Below are positions 12,120-24,100 of a stretch of DNA of 64,000 nucleotides, one piece after another. The position numbers were made by a program, and so were the translations under genes. Under the pieces are notes generated by a model. It saw only the letters and a program-made list of their open reading frames with translations. It ran no database searches and was not told where the DNA came from. How positions within the stretch are numbered: position 1 is the first letter of the stretch; each line of letters opens with the position of its first letter. The stretch is from Sclerurus mexicanus (lineage: Eukaryota; Chordata; Aves; Passeriformes; Furnariidae): contig VWZF01002968.1 in assembly GCA_013396755.1 (NCBI GenBank), positions 798,355-862,354 of the forward strand, read 5' to 3'.

Positions 12120-12335
12120 TGGAAGGACATCCAAAAGGATGGAGCCAGGCTCTTCTTGGTGGTGCTGAGTAATAGGACGAGAGGCAATGAGCAGAAGCTG
12201 ATGCACAGAAGTTCCACATGAGAAAGGACTTCTTTACTGTGTGAGTGCGAGCCTGCTGGAGCAGGGAGGTTGGACCAGATGACCCACTGTGGTCCCTTCC
12301 AACTTGACTAGTTCCAAGATTCTGTCATTTGCAAC
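12120..12335 (+). mobile_element. CR1 LINE 3' end, internally deleted
   Basis: This matches the CR1 3' untranslated end in order: AAGGATGGAGCCAGGCTCTT, a GGTGGTGCTGAGTAATAGGA-like block, GAAGTTCCACATGAG, GACTTCTTTACTGTG, then GGTTGGACCAGATGACC and GGTCCCTTCCAAC. It ends in the CR1-type short repeat (ATTCTGTCATTT). About 100 bases usually present between the TTTACTGTG and the GAGCAGGGAGGTTGG blocks are missing near 12245-12255. CR1 is 5'-truncated and lacks a poly(A) tail, as seen here. It is the dominant retroposon of birds and is no longer coding at this site. Confidence 0.85.
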
Positions 12336-14819
12336 ATCTCTGCTGACTGATACAAAAATTCAGTAATTCTGCTGTATTATGTCATCTCTCATCAGCCTCC
12401 AGTGGCTGTAGCACTTGCCTTTCAACATCAAGTAGAATTTAAGTCCCATTTTTAAGGACTATTCTGCTGCAGTGAGTGAAAGCTGGTGGGACCATACACA
12501 TCTCTGGCCTGCCAGGATGTTATTTGCTCTCTCCTTCAGCCAAACAAAAGCATAGAGAGTCAGCCTAAGAAAGTGGCATATCATTAGCTCTTTCAGTGAT
12601 CAGCAAACACTTCTGAAAGAGTGATGGCAGAAAAGCACTGGCACTAACAGCTTTGAGTAGTGGCAGTGAGATGAAGAGTGAAATCAAAGCTCCTCCCTTT
12701 TGTGCTAAAGGAGGAAGAGTTGCCAGCTTGCACGAGCTCTAGGGTTTTCCTGACACTGTTGCCTGTCTCATGCCAGAGGGAAGCCAGAATGCTTTGGTCT
12801 ATCAGGCTTCTCATGAGTTATGAAATTCTGCCATGAGACAGTTATCTTCATGGTGTTCTATCTCAGTTACTGTCTGTAACAAGTCTTGCCCACCAATCAA
12901 GTTTTGTGACAGATTCCCCGTGTTGTTCATTATCTCATCACGTCAGTAAGCTCTGCAAAGGTTGGATGGTACAGGTCCCCTGGCAACCGTGGGTGGCAAA
13001 ATTTGACTCACTGCAAAGTCCTCTTGATGCAGCCTGGACCTTGGAGTAAGGATGATGTGTGGGCATTGGAGAGGGAGGAAAACACCACAGACCTGAGGCT
13101 CAGGCTCTCCAGAGCCTCTTTCCTTCCTTTGTGAGTGAAGATGGCCTTTAATATCATGTTTGTCTCTACCCACAGCTCCTCTTTGCAAACCATTACTGTG
13201 CTGGCCCTGTAGTTTGTTTTGAAGGGGAAGCATTGTCATGGGCTCCCAGAGAAGTTGCCGTGCTGTTGAGCTCACATGAGCTGCATCTCTCCTGGTGGTG
13301 CCTTTCCCTGTTTTAGGTGCTGGTCACATGCAAGTTGCCCTGGAGCATCGTGATCATGCAGCCAGGGAATTTAAGTGCTGAACGGCAGTAGCGGAAGAGA
13401 GCAAGCAGTGGTAGTGTACGGTTGCCCACTTCTGCCTTGCACCAATGTTCATGCTACCCATATGATGTCAAGGGTAGGAGTTTGAGGTCCATTGTAGATG
13501 TTGTCTGAGAGAAAACTGCCTGGAGAATGGCTTATTTGTCACTTCAATGTTGAGTATGACAGGAAAAGCATGTAGTTCTTCCTCTTGTGCTCTCTGCCCT
13601 TAGACATCATGGCAGCCTGGGAACAGCCAGGATTTATTTTGGTGTCTTAGCCTCTGTTGTCCTAATGAAAAGTTGGCCGTAGTCAACTTTTCTGTCTCTT
13701 CAGGGTTCCTGTGAAGGTTTCCTGCTTTCTACCATAAAGGGGGCAAAAAATGCTTAAGGAAATGGCAGTTTCCCAGGCAACCACACTTAACAATTTCATC
13801 AATTAATCAGCAGGAAACTAAGTAAGAGAATGGGAAGCAGATGCTTGGAGCAGGACAAGGCTGTGAATGATTGATGTCATCTAAGAGACGGGCAGAATTT
13901 ACTCCAGGAGACTCCAGGCTGGGGCTGAGGCAACTTCCTATACAAAAGTTCATTACTGCAGAATGATGGCGGGGAGCCAAGAATGGCTTCCTAGGTGAAT
14001 GTCCAGTCCAGTATTTAGCAAATGATGAGGCACACTGCAAAATATCACTAGGCTCAGAAAGGCACATGAAGACTCAAGGAGAGACAGAAGAGGAGTTATA
14101 TGCTAATTCTCCGTAGCACATGTGACAGTTCTCCTATTGAACCTAGTAGAAATGGATTTTTGATGTTCCCCGGTCAAAGTTATGAGTAGGTCTGATCTCT
14201 TCAAGATGTTAATATCCTGCTGCATTTGTGGTCATGATGTGTTAGCTAACCTGTCTGTTTGTTGTAGTCCAGGCAGACACATCCAACAACCACTACTGCC
14301 TTAAAATACTGTCTGCATATGCAAGGCAGCTGAGGGAGAGACTGGATTTCTTCTGGGAGTCCATGGTTGGGTTAAAGGCTGGACAGGTCTTAAGCAAATG
14401 TATCAGTGCACTTGTTCAAGCCCTAGTGAGAACAGCAATGACAAGGGAAGGAAAGCAGGCAGTGATTCTCCAGGTTATAGAGAATCTTTGTTCTTTTCTT
14501 GTAACTTGATTGGAATGAAAATGAAAAGGTCTTTAAAAAGAGACAGCAAAGTGAAAAATGCCTTGATGAGTTAGAAGTTTGTTAGAGTAACTTTGAATCC
14601 ATTCTTTTTTCTTTGCATTTAAAATATCTTTTATACTTCTTTTTTTCCTTCATGAAATTTTTCTTCCTAAGATATTGTTCCTTTTATTTCCCTCCACATT
14701 TAACTATCAACTTTGGGTTTTTTCTGGTGAAGGCAACTAACTGGATCAAATGATGAAGACAGCATTGTTAGCACCCTTTCTTCTATATGCTGCACAACTT
14801 TTCTCTAAATGAATTAATC
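12336..14819. other. Unannotated unique noncoding DNA
   Basis: No gene, RNA or transposon is recognised. Frames reach 110 aa (12943-13275, minus) and show no family resemblance. The part after about 14500 becomes AT-rich, with long T and pyrimidine tracts (14600-14720), and leads into the CNE-like stretch. Confidence 0.5.
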
Positions 14820-15215
14820 TGACACTGTATTCTTTCATTAACACTTTTATTTAAGGGACTGCTGGAACAGAGCTTTTGCATAAATCAGCAAGAAAAAACA
14901 AACCATCTCTTTCTATAACCATTTGTTCCTTTTACCTCAGCAATAAATCCCTCCTGGGAATACAGAGCTCATGTAATTTATCATTGATCCTTGTAATGCA
15001 CATTGTGGTACCGTATTTCACATGTCTGGAGTGCATCTTTTGATTAGAGCGGACATCAGCTTTCTGGTTTTAAAAGCAAATGAAAAGACGCTCCCCATGG
15101 CAATGTTGAAATAAGCGTTGATTGCATTAAATGATCATTAAGTAAAAGAGCAAGGTTCAAATAATCAAAGTGCTCATAAGGAGAAAAGCTAATCAGAAAT
15201 TTTAGAACCAGTTTA
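14820..15215. promoter_or_regulatory. Candidate conserved noncoding element / enhancer
   Basis: Some 400 bases of repeat-free AT-rich DNA carry many transcription-factor-like cores. Examples are GAATTAATCTG near the left end, TTTGCATAAATCAG (octamer-like) around 14876, TGTAATTTATCATTGATCC (about 14971-14989), GTTGATTGCATTAA at 15117-15130, an 8-bp palindrome ATGATCAT at 15131-15138 directly followed by TAAG, and CAAATAATCAAAG. No ORF of note crosses it. Density and variety of homeodomain, POU and SOX-like words make it the best enhancer candidate in the window. The claim rests on motif pattern only; no conservation data were available. Confidence 0.35.
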
Positions 15216-16264
15216 AATGTGTTGTCTTTTCTAGGATGGATTTTTTGCCTTTATTGATATCAGCCCTTTGGCTTTTCCTTCTCTGATACATTAAAAAACC
15301 TTTAAGTGCACCTTCAAGTTTGCATTATGGGTACCTGAGATATAAGACATTTCAGTCTTTGATTTCTTTTAGTTAACTAATTTTAGGCCTTTCCTTTGGT
15401 AAGGAGATTCACCTGGAACAAACAGGATTAACCAGCTTTTCCAAAGCAAGTAAGGCCTTTGGTCCTTTCATGTGCAATTTTCTGGCAGATGTGTGGGATG
15501 AGCAGGGACATGCACCTTTCTGCATGTATCAGGTCAGGCTGGTGGTCTGTGATGGTTCAACACTGCATATATGTCAAATCCTGTGTCAGGAAGAGGAACA
15601 AAATGTCGGAGCCTCAACCAGAACAGTTTTCATAAGCAATGCCAGTTGGCAACTTCACTCTCCTCAGGTGCTTCCCAGTGGCCCAGGAAGTCTTTTCCAG
15701 GTGATGACTCAAGCTCTCAGCCACTGAGGGATGGTGTGAGGAGCAAATAAATAGGTTTCAGAGATGTTCCTTAGACAGGAGAGGTTTAGAAGTTGCTTCC
15801 CTGAGTTATGGGCATGGCCTCTTCTACTGTGGGAGCTCAGCATTTCAATTCTTTCCTTGTTTTTCCTTACAGTGTCTTCCACCTGGCAAGCAAGTAAAGA
15901 GGTAAGTTAGAAGGTCACAGGCAGTGTGGTCCCCCTGGGCACCAAAAAATGCCATCAGGCATATCTTCATCCTGCTCAGCTGCTGTCTAAACCTTGGGAG
16001 AGAGAGAAATTAGGCAAGGGGTTGGTTCCTCCCCTAGCCAGTGTGTTGCCTTACAGTCTGTTCCCTTGCCTCTGGATCAGGCTGGAGTGATAGCCAGTTC
16101 CTAGGATGACTGAGAAAGACATGCCTCCCTGGGTAAAATGACCATCCTGAAGTAAGTCTTAGAGCACATTGTGAGAGGCAGCTACAGAGGGTCTTCAATC
16201 CTCCCTCCCTTGCTGTTTTGGGTGACAACCCTTGCAGTTGTGACTCCTAGACACCTAGTAAATA
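15216..16264. other. Unannotated unique noncoding DNA
   Basis: No gene or repeat is recognised. The longest frame, 85 aa at 15470-15727 (plus), has no recognisable domain. Confidence 0.5.
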
Positions 16265-16292
16265 GGTCTTTGTTTCTCGGTCTTTGTTTCTT
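16265..16292. repeat. Two-copy tandem duplication, 14-bp unit
   Basis: GGTCTTTGTTTCTC is followed directly by GGTCTTTGTTTCTT: one mismatch in 14. A small local duplication inside pyrimidine-rich DNA. Confidence 0.85.
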
Positions 16293-18093
16293 TCCACCTC
16301 TGCCTCTCTTTCTAGCATCCTGCTAATGTGCCAAATGCATGACTTCTGTTTTGGTCTGTTGAAATAAGAAATGGCATGGGGTAAGTGGAATTTAATATCA
16401 GACTGAATGAAGGAAGAGCAGCTAGTTGTGTGGTCCTCTCTGCTCTTTGCTCTGTTGCCTCACCGAAATTTGCGGGCAATAGTAGGAAGGTAGGAAGGCT
16501 GCAGATCTGCACTGAGAAGAGCAAAAGTACTCATCAAAGGACAAAATTTGTCCATCCCAAAGTAAAAACAAGCTGCCCTGCTGCAGCAATGAGACAGGCA
16601 CCAAGCACCTTCCCAGCATACTGACACAGGACTGATGAACATTGTGCTGCTTGGATCAGAGTGCTAGCTGAAACTGTAGCTCCAAGCAAGAAATTCCCAG
16701 GGGTAACCTGCCAGACCACGACACAAGTTTACATAAAATGTGTTTGCTCCTGCCCGTAAATAATTTCCAGGAGCCTGCCTGTAATCTGACACTGCTTTAT
16801 TAATTGTAGTGTGCTAATTACAAGCCACCCCAGTGGGAGAGTAAGGAGGAGTGGTGTGCTCTCTTGGGCAGTGAGAGCCTTGTGACTGGCTTAGTTTCCG
16901 TTTAGCAACAAATCTTTTTGCCACAATTTCAGACAGCAGAAGCTGAAAGTCCTTTGTGCACAGGGAAAAATGTTAAGGGTCATCTGTGGTTAACCCACAG
17001 ATAGCAGTAACAAAAGCAAATATACGGACATCTCAATGAACTGCAGAGTCAATTACACGTTCATGATGAGGGCTTGACTCATGCTGAAAACTAGGGTGTC
17101 ACAAGAAGGGGTGACAAATGCACGCTGCAGAAGGCTGATGTGCTTTGTTTTGCTTTGTGCTGCTTATGTGATGATAATGTTCTCAGAGGAAACTCTTGTC
17201 ATCATAGCACAAGTTTGAAGCCCCCCCTGAACCACAGTGGGCAAACTTGGATTAACCCTGGCATAACCAAGGTCATAAACAGATCAGAAGAATGCATTTG
17301 TGCATACACATACCCACCACTGGTGTGACCAGGAGTACTGCCAGAAGGCTCCAAATTAAATAAACTTAAAGAATCTCTCTGACTTCATAAGGAAAGTGAT
17401 GTGTCTCTATTTCAAGTTGAGTTGGATTTTTTTGCTGTTACTCAGTGGGGCCTTAAGAATACTGACCCATTTGTTGTGATCAGACACTAAATGGATGTTT
17501 AAATTAAAGAACAGTGGTACTGGTCAGGTGGCTTTTTTAAATCAGAGGACCTGGCCTTTGAAATACATTAGATGCTGTTTGCTTCTGAAAAGTCAGGAGA
17601 AGCAAACATGAGAGCAATTACAGTGGCTGCACTATATGTGTCTTGCATGGACATAGACTCCAGCTGGGAAAGCCTTCGGCTATGATTCTGCATGGCGCTA
17701 ATGACCTGGGCAGCAGTTTGGTTTCCTTCCCAGAAAGAGCTGCACTGGTCTGGGTGCAGAAAGGTGCACAGAGATTTCTTTAATATATTAATTTAAAAGA
17801 TGGGGTTGATCTCTATGAACACATTATTCTCTCAAGCAACGATGTACTTGGTGTCTGCCTGGCCCAGGCTTGATGTGTTTGCAAAGCTGCATCTCAGATG
17901 AGTTGCCTGTTTCCCAGAAGATGGTGAGGCAAAATGATGGATTAAAAAAATTCTTCTATCTTCAGAACCGTTTCTGCAGAATGTGATATTTGGTAGAAGA
18001 AAGTAAGCTCAAGGTCAGGCTTTCCTAGCTGTAGCTATAGGTTGCTTTGATCGAAGCTATCATTTTTTTGAGTCAAAACCTCCTGGTGTAAAA
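16293..18093. other. Unannotated noncoding DNA
   Basis: About 16735-16830 is CNE-like (GTAAATAATTTCC, TTTATTAATTGTAG, TGCTAATTACAAG). A perfect 8-bp inverted repeat with a 5-base loop lies at 16982-17002 (ATCTGTGG/CCACAGAT). A C7 tract is at 17221-17227. Frames are at most 79 aa and unconvincing. Confidence 0.45.
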
Positions 18094-18146
18094 TACCAAG
18101 CACTGGGATAGTGCTTGGTACCAGATACTCAGATATAAAGTATCTG
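18094..18146. repeat. Two adjacent perfect inverted repeats (paired hairpins)
   Basis: Hairpin 1: TACCAAGCACT (18094-18104), loop GGGAT, AGTGCTTGGTA (18110-18120), an 11-bp perfect stem. One base later hairpin 2: CAGATACT (18122-18129), 9-base loop, AGTATCTG (18139-18146), an 8-bp perfect stem. The stems are too short and too perfect for a normal microRNA precursor, and no T tract follows. The second palindrome also contains an AGATATAAAG word in its loop region. Function is unknown; the arrangement is directly seen. Confidence 0.7.
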
Positions 18147-21100
18147 AAAGCAGATAAATCCTCTGCTCAGCTCAGGTCACAGATATCATTGTATTTTGGG
18201 GAATGCAAAGAACATCTTTATTTTGAATGTTTTGGGCAGAGCAATTCCAGAGTGGAAAGGGCTGAAAGAACTATATGTGGTCATGGACACAAAACTAATC
18301 TCAGAACTGCTTTAATTCAAAAGAGGAATTTTCTTTTGACTTCTGCTGAAGGGGAGTGATGGCTGGAGCAGATATTTCCTTAGTTATGATTCCCAATTTG
18401 CAAAAACCCCAGCATTTAAATACATGAGATGAGTATCCATGAATATCTAGAGGACTGCTCAGCTCCTTCACTCATGGACTGATCTCTGCTGACCTTTTAC
18501 AACCAGTCAGATGAACACTCCTGTGGACTAGGTTTCAGGCAGTGAGGAAAGCATAGGAACCAAATGTGTTCCTGTAAGGGGTGAGGATGTACTTGTATCC
18601 TCTGGGGACCTGCTTTCCCTGCTGCAGGTGAGCCTGCCCTAGCTTGGTGAACTGATTACCTGCTGATTTGCTGAGCAGGCTGGGGAGGGATCCCACTGCT
18701 GGTGATGTGGGATAGGACCATTATCTGGGATTGTCCATCTCTGTTTGGCCAAGTGTTGCTTTATTTTATCCAATCATTTAACATATACTTCTAGACTCAG
18801 AGAGTCCATGATATTATTCTCTGAGCTATTTTTCTGGACAAAGGGGAAAATGTACAGAGTATGAGAAAAACAGGAAGGGAGAGTAAAGGGTAATTACTTA
18901 GGTTCTAGTAACAGAGGTCTGCTCTCTCCTTCTAGGGAAGTATCTCTGTTTACCTTTTTGCAAATTATCTTCTGTTTCCCAAGGAAAAGCCTCACATTTA
19001 GCTGTGCTTTCAGTAAGTGGAGCAGTGGAATGATGTTGTCTGAGAACAAGATGCTTGTTAGCTGGGCCATTGGTGCTAAAAAGACTTGGACCAGCTTAGG
19101 AAAGAAGTTAAATACGAGTGCTTTATAATCGTGGCTTTCCTAATTGGAGCTGTGTTGTAAGCTCAGTTGTGAGGCCATCCATATCTTTGTCTTGGCTTTG
19201 ACTGTCCCAGCTTGCAGCAGTGCCTGGCCATGGTTCAGGCGAAACAACAGACAGGGAATACTCCCAGGATGTATAGATAGAGAAAATAGTTCAGTTGTAT
19301 GGGTGCAAATTCTGCTGTGCTGCTTGCTCTCTAGGCTAGACAGGGAACCTTGGCCCACATTATTTACCTGTCCAAATAAAACTACTCTGATTTCAGCCTG
19401 TGGTCAAGACCTATTGGAGAAGTAATGCCTTTGGGTCACACTATAAAATCAGCAGAGCATCACCTCCTCTACTGAGAGATAAGCAACACCATTTCCAGCA
19501 CGCTGCCGGTTTTTGGGAGGGAACTTTGGCAGTTGAGACACGGATAGCTGCAAGTGTTGGTGTACAGTCCCACATGCCATCCTCTGGAGGCCCACCTTGG
19601 TACTTGAGTCAGAATGACTCCTCCTCTTCTTTTCCTTTCTGAGTCACTGCCACAGTCTATTTCTGACTTGTACTTTAGGAAGAGTGGGTTGATGAGAATG
19701 TGGTAAAGAGGTCATAGCTGGTACCAAGGGGTACATGCCAAAATGTTTTCCGTAACTAGATTAGGCTAGTTGGGCTATATGTTGTAATGCTGTTGTATAC
19801 ACTCCTGGAAAGTACGTTGAGGCAAAAGTCAGCACTGTTTGGGTTCACTGTGCCCACAGAGTTGGGATAGGGTTGAGATTGCCACCAGTGGTGAAGCTTT
19901 TTCAAGTCCCCCGGTGCCCTGTCTGTGAAAAGAACATAGTCCCAGAACACAGGCTTAGCTTGGAGAAAGCCTGAAGGAAACCAATTAAAATTTATCCATT
20001 ACTCTCTTGCAAGAAGATGATTCTGGAAAGAGGGGACTGACTACTGTTAAGTCAGCCCTAGAGTGATTCAATTCTTCCCTCCTGTATATCAGGTAGGAGA
20101 CAAGATTCCTTGCCTTGAAGTGACTGGCTCTGTCCATGGACTTCACAATACTGAGCTTGAAGGAGATGGCTGAAATCAAGTGAGAAGACCCCGCCCTGCA
20201 TCACCCTGGCTAATGAGATATAACACTCAACATTCCAGTCCATCTGCACTAAAGGTCCTGGAGGACAGGTTTCTGGGGAGCAGGCTACAGACTTTCTTAG
20301 GGTCTTTGCCACTGAGCCAGCAGAGGGCCAAACAGTCAGAAGGAACTGTCAGAGACCTCAAGGCTTGTCTCATGTTTTCCTCTTGGGTGCTATTGGATGC
20401 AGAAGCTGGTGGTGCTCTCTGTTTTCCACACAGCTGCTTTGTGGGAGCTGACAAGATAAAGCTACAGCAAGAGAAGAGGATGATGGCCACAGGCCACAAG
20501 GTGAAAGTTTTAGAGAGATCTCTATGGTGATATGAGGCCCAGTGATATGAAGGGTTATTTACAGTGTTTGAACTTGGGCTGATGGCTGTCATACCTTGGC
20601 TGAGCACAGACTGCATTAAAAATGGCATTGAGAATAACCTCCAGGCAGTGGAAGATGTCTGCCCACTCAGGGAATGAGAGATTGTTCCTGGTAAAGATAT
20701 ACCTTAACACAGGCCAACACAGCCTTAAAAGTGGTGGTCACTGGGGCTTCCACTCTGCTCCTCTGGGAAGGAGCAGAGAGGAAGTAAGAGGCATCAAAGA
20801 GATCTATCATTTTAAAATTAAGTGATGTATCCACAGTTCACAGGGGAGCTTGGAAAGTAATTTACCACCAATAAAAAGAGGAACAGAAAACAGCCCCGAG
20901 AGAGGCAGACCTCTAAATGGGCTCTGCTAATGCTCTCCAGCTGTGTATGCCATGGCCTCGGTGTTCAGTGTCAGCAGAGTCCCATCAGTGTGCCACTACC
21001 CTGTATTCCCTCCACTACAACCATTTTATCTCTTAATATTTATTTACACAAGCCAGATCAGGTGTGTATACGAGGTGCCCCCTCAAGAAAGAGGACTGCA

Positions 21101-24100
21101 ATTGTTGTTAATTAGGCTATAACAATAATGAAAGAAGTGAAGGATAGAGAAGGCAGAGCTGGAAAACATCAGGAAAAGCACAAGGTGAGATACTGATATG
21201 TTGTGGCTAAATTGAATCCAAAACCTCCTGCCACGCAAGGGGAAGGTCCTGCAAAATACACCCTTTATTTACTAATCTATCAGAAATTACTCCTTCTAAT
21301 TTTGGCTCAGACTTGCTGCCTGCATGTGATAAATGTTCCTGTGTGGGAGTGCTCTAAAACATGGGGAAGCAAATGCTTGCTGGAGGGGTAGCGTTCAGGC
21401 AGTGGCTGTGACCCAGCAAGGAGGGGCTGTTCCTGAGCTTCACATCAGGGCTCCACCCCTCGGCAGGCATCCCTACATCCCTGCTGCTTTGTCCTAAAAT
21501 TGGCTGTGAGAACAGTGGGAGCCTTCTTGTCATGAAACAATGGGGCAAAGTGGTCTGGGAGTCTCAAAATGAATCCCCCACCACATTCAGGGAGTACACT
21601 GGGACTTGTGCTCTCACAGGACCAGTCAGGCATTGGTTTTATTGGAATAAGAATTGATGTTAGGAAGAAGGAAAAACATTTATGTTCTGTGTCAAAAGCG
21701 TGCAATAGAAACACAGCATGCCAAGGCAAGAGCCCTGTCCCCAGTGCAACATACATCTCCTCTTAATTAAATCTCCTGCAGCCAGCAAGCTCCATTCAGT
21801 CCCAGCAGTTAGCTGCGGATGATGTATGAGATAAGCCCTTCCAACCCACCCACTCTACGCATCTCTGCTGCTCTGTGCTGGTGGGCTGCTCAAGATAATA
21901 GCAAAACCAGATGCAGGGAGAAAAGCGGAAGGAATTGGTCCCTCCAATGGTAAATAAATTATTTACAGTGTTTTGGTTTTTTTTAGCTCTGCTCCCTTCC
22001 TGCCCTCTTGGAAGTATTGAGCATGAAGAATTTTCAACCATTAGGAGATTTGGGAATGACTCCTACTGCATCTATACCACTTCACCAGTTTTGGATTTAC
22101 TTGCTTTATTCTGACCCAAACCTTCACCATCCACAGCCTTGGGGGAGATGTATGTTTCATGACTGATTCCAGGGAAGGAGAGTCAGCTTATGTGCGGTGA
22201 GTCAGGAAGGGGTCTCTGAGCCAACCAGCCTCCTTCCCTGGAGCTTCCTCTCAGTCAGAGGGGCCAAGGTCTTCACCTGCCTGTTACCTTACATTTTTGA
22301 GCACCATGTACATACCATAGCTCATGAAAGGCCAGATAATCTGCCCTGACTTTCTGAAGCAACATTGTGTTGTAGAAATCATCCCTTTCATTTGATGAAG
22401 AACAATGTTCCTCTGAGGTGGACACAACATCCTGTCTCCTGGACAAGTTTGGAAACATCTGAAACCTCTTTTTGCCAGTACTGCATCCAAGAAACAAAAT
22501 TTCTCTTTTTCAGGGGTCAGGTCATCCACACCTCTGGCTCTCATTCCTCACTGTCTTCTCTGGCTGCTTATGCAGTTTCTCCTGCCTCCCTCACGTGCAC
22601 AGAGCCTTTCCAATAAACCCTGTGAAGCCCTTCTGTGCCATGCTGGTCATGCTTTTCAATAAGCTCACGTTTGTACAGGTTTTACATAAAGGCTCAAGCC
22701 TGCACTTCAGTTTGCACCGTGTTGTCTCTGGTCCTTGTGTTCTCGCTGGAACACATCTAGAAGTCCAGGAATACTTCCCAGTGTTAGCCAGTCTAGCTCC
22801 ACCTGAAATAATAGAAATGATAATTAGAGTCTTTTTATCAGCCCCATTTGCTGCCATTTTTAGGATCAAAGCTTCTGAAAACACCTGAAAGCTGTATTAC
22901 GCTGGCATTCTGACTGTGTGGGCAGATGCATTTTGCAGGGTGATTTCAATAGGACTAGGCTAAAGAGCTTGTGCTTGCTGAAGTCTGTGGGTGAGTCCTT
23001 GCCAATTTTCATTCATCTTCTTTACCCTGTTCCTAATTGAAGTCTGCTTCTCACAGGATGTAAACATCATGCCAGATGTTTCTGCAAAGTTAAGGCAATT
23101 AATTGAACCAACCACTTCTGCTGCCCAAGCAATTTAAGGTCGTTTTTTTGCTTTGCTATTATTTCTATGATCAAGAAAAAATATTGTTGTTCTCCATGGG
23201 AATGAAGAAAAGGAGACTCAGGTAAAGTCTGTGGAAAGAAAATAAAAATTAAAAAAAATGGTTTAAAAAGCTACCTCGGTCTTTCTTTTTGGGTGACTCC
23301 ACTGGAATTTAACTCTTTCCTTCCAGTGGGTTTTTTTTTCCCATTTATGTCAGTATTAAAATCTCATTTGTTCATCCGCTTTTTGAATGGCGGAAGGCAA
23401 TGCAGCACACCTACATCCCTCTGCTCTTAGATCTCAGCTCCACATTTGAGGAGATTTTTAGCCATGAAGCATTACTGGTTTTGTACTTGCTTCTTGTAAG
23501 CAGGTGCTGAAAAACAACAAAGTACCATTTCTGAAGGTTATGATAGGACTGTAAAGACTGTAAAGACTAATACCTGCAGAGAATGAATCATCTGCTCAGC
23601 TTATACATCCACCCTGGGATGACAAGAAGCCCATCTGGAAATAGCTACACCAGCTCCCTCAGTTTGAATGTATGCATGTCAGATGATCCATCAGACAGGA
23701 GGGAAGGGGTTCATAAGGAAATCTAACATTACAGACTTACAACTGTCACACTGGCATATCAATCTAGGCTTTGACATTTCTGTTCTCTTTTTGTTTTTGA
23801 AGAATCCATCAGTTGTAAATGTGGATTACACTGGTGAGGGGAAAGATGAAGGGAACACTCAGTCCAGAGAGAAATCTACCAGCACTGGGAAACTTAAACT
23901 CAATGCACAGGTAGCAAAACCCCCACCATCTCTTCATGGAGGAAAGGGATTGACTGGTGAGCTGGAAGCTGAAGCAGTATTAGAACCAGGTTTGTGATCT
24001 TGATTTTTTTAAAGTTTATTCTTTTTCGTATGAGAAAGCCACACATTTGCTGCACATTCACAAAATTAAAATAATTGCTTGTGTGTCTTCAAACCACAAA

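Noticed and set aside
18094..18146. MicroRNA precursor
   Set aside because: Stems of 11 and 8 bp are far shorter than the roughly 22-bp duplex needed, and no longer imperfect pairing surrounds them.
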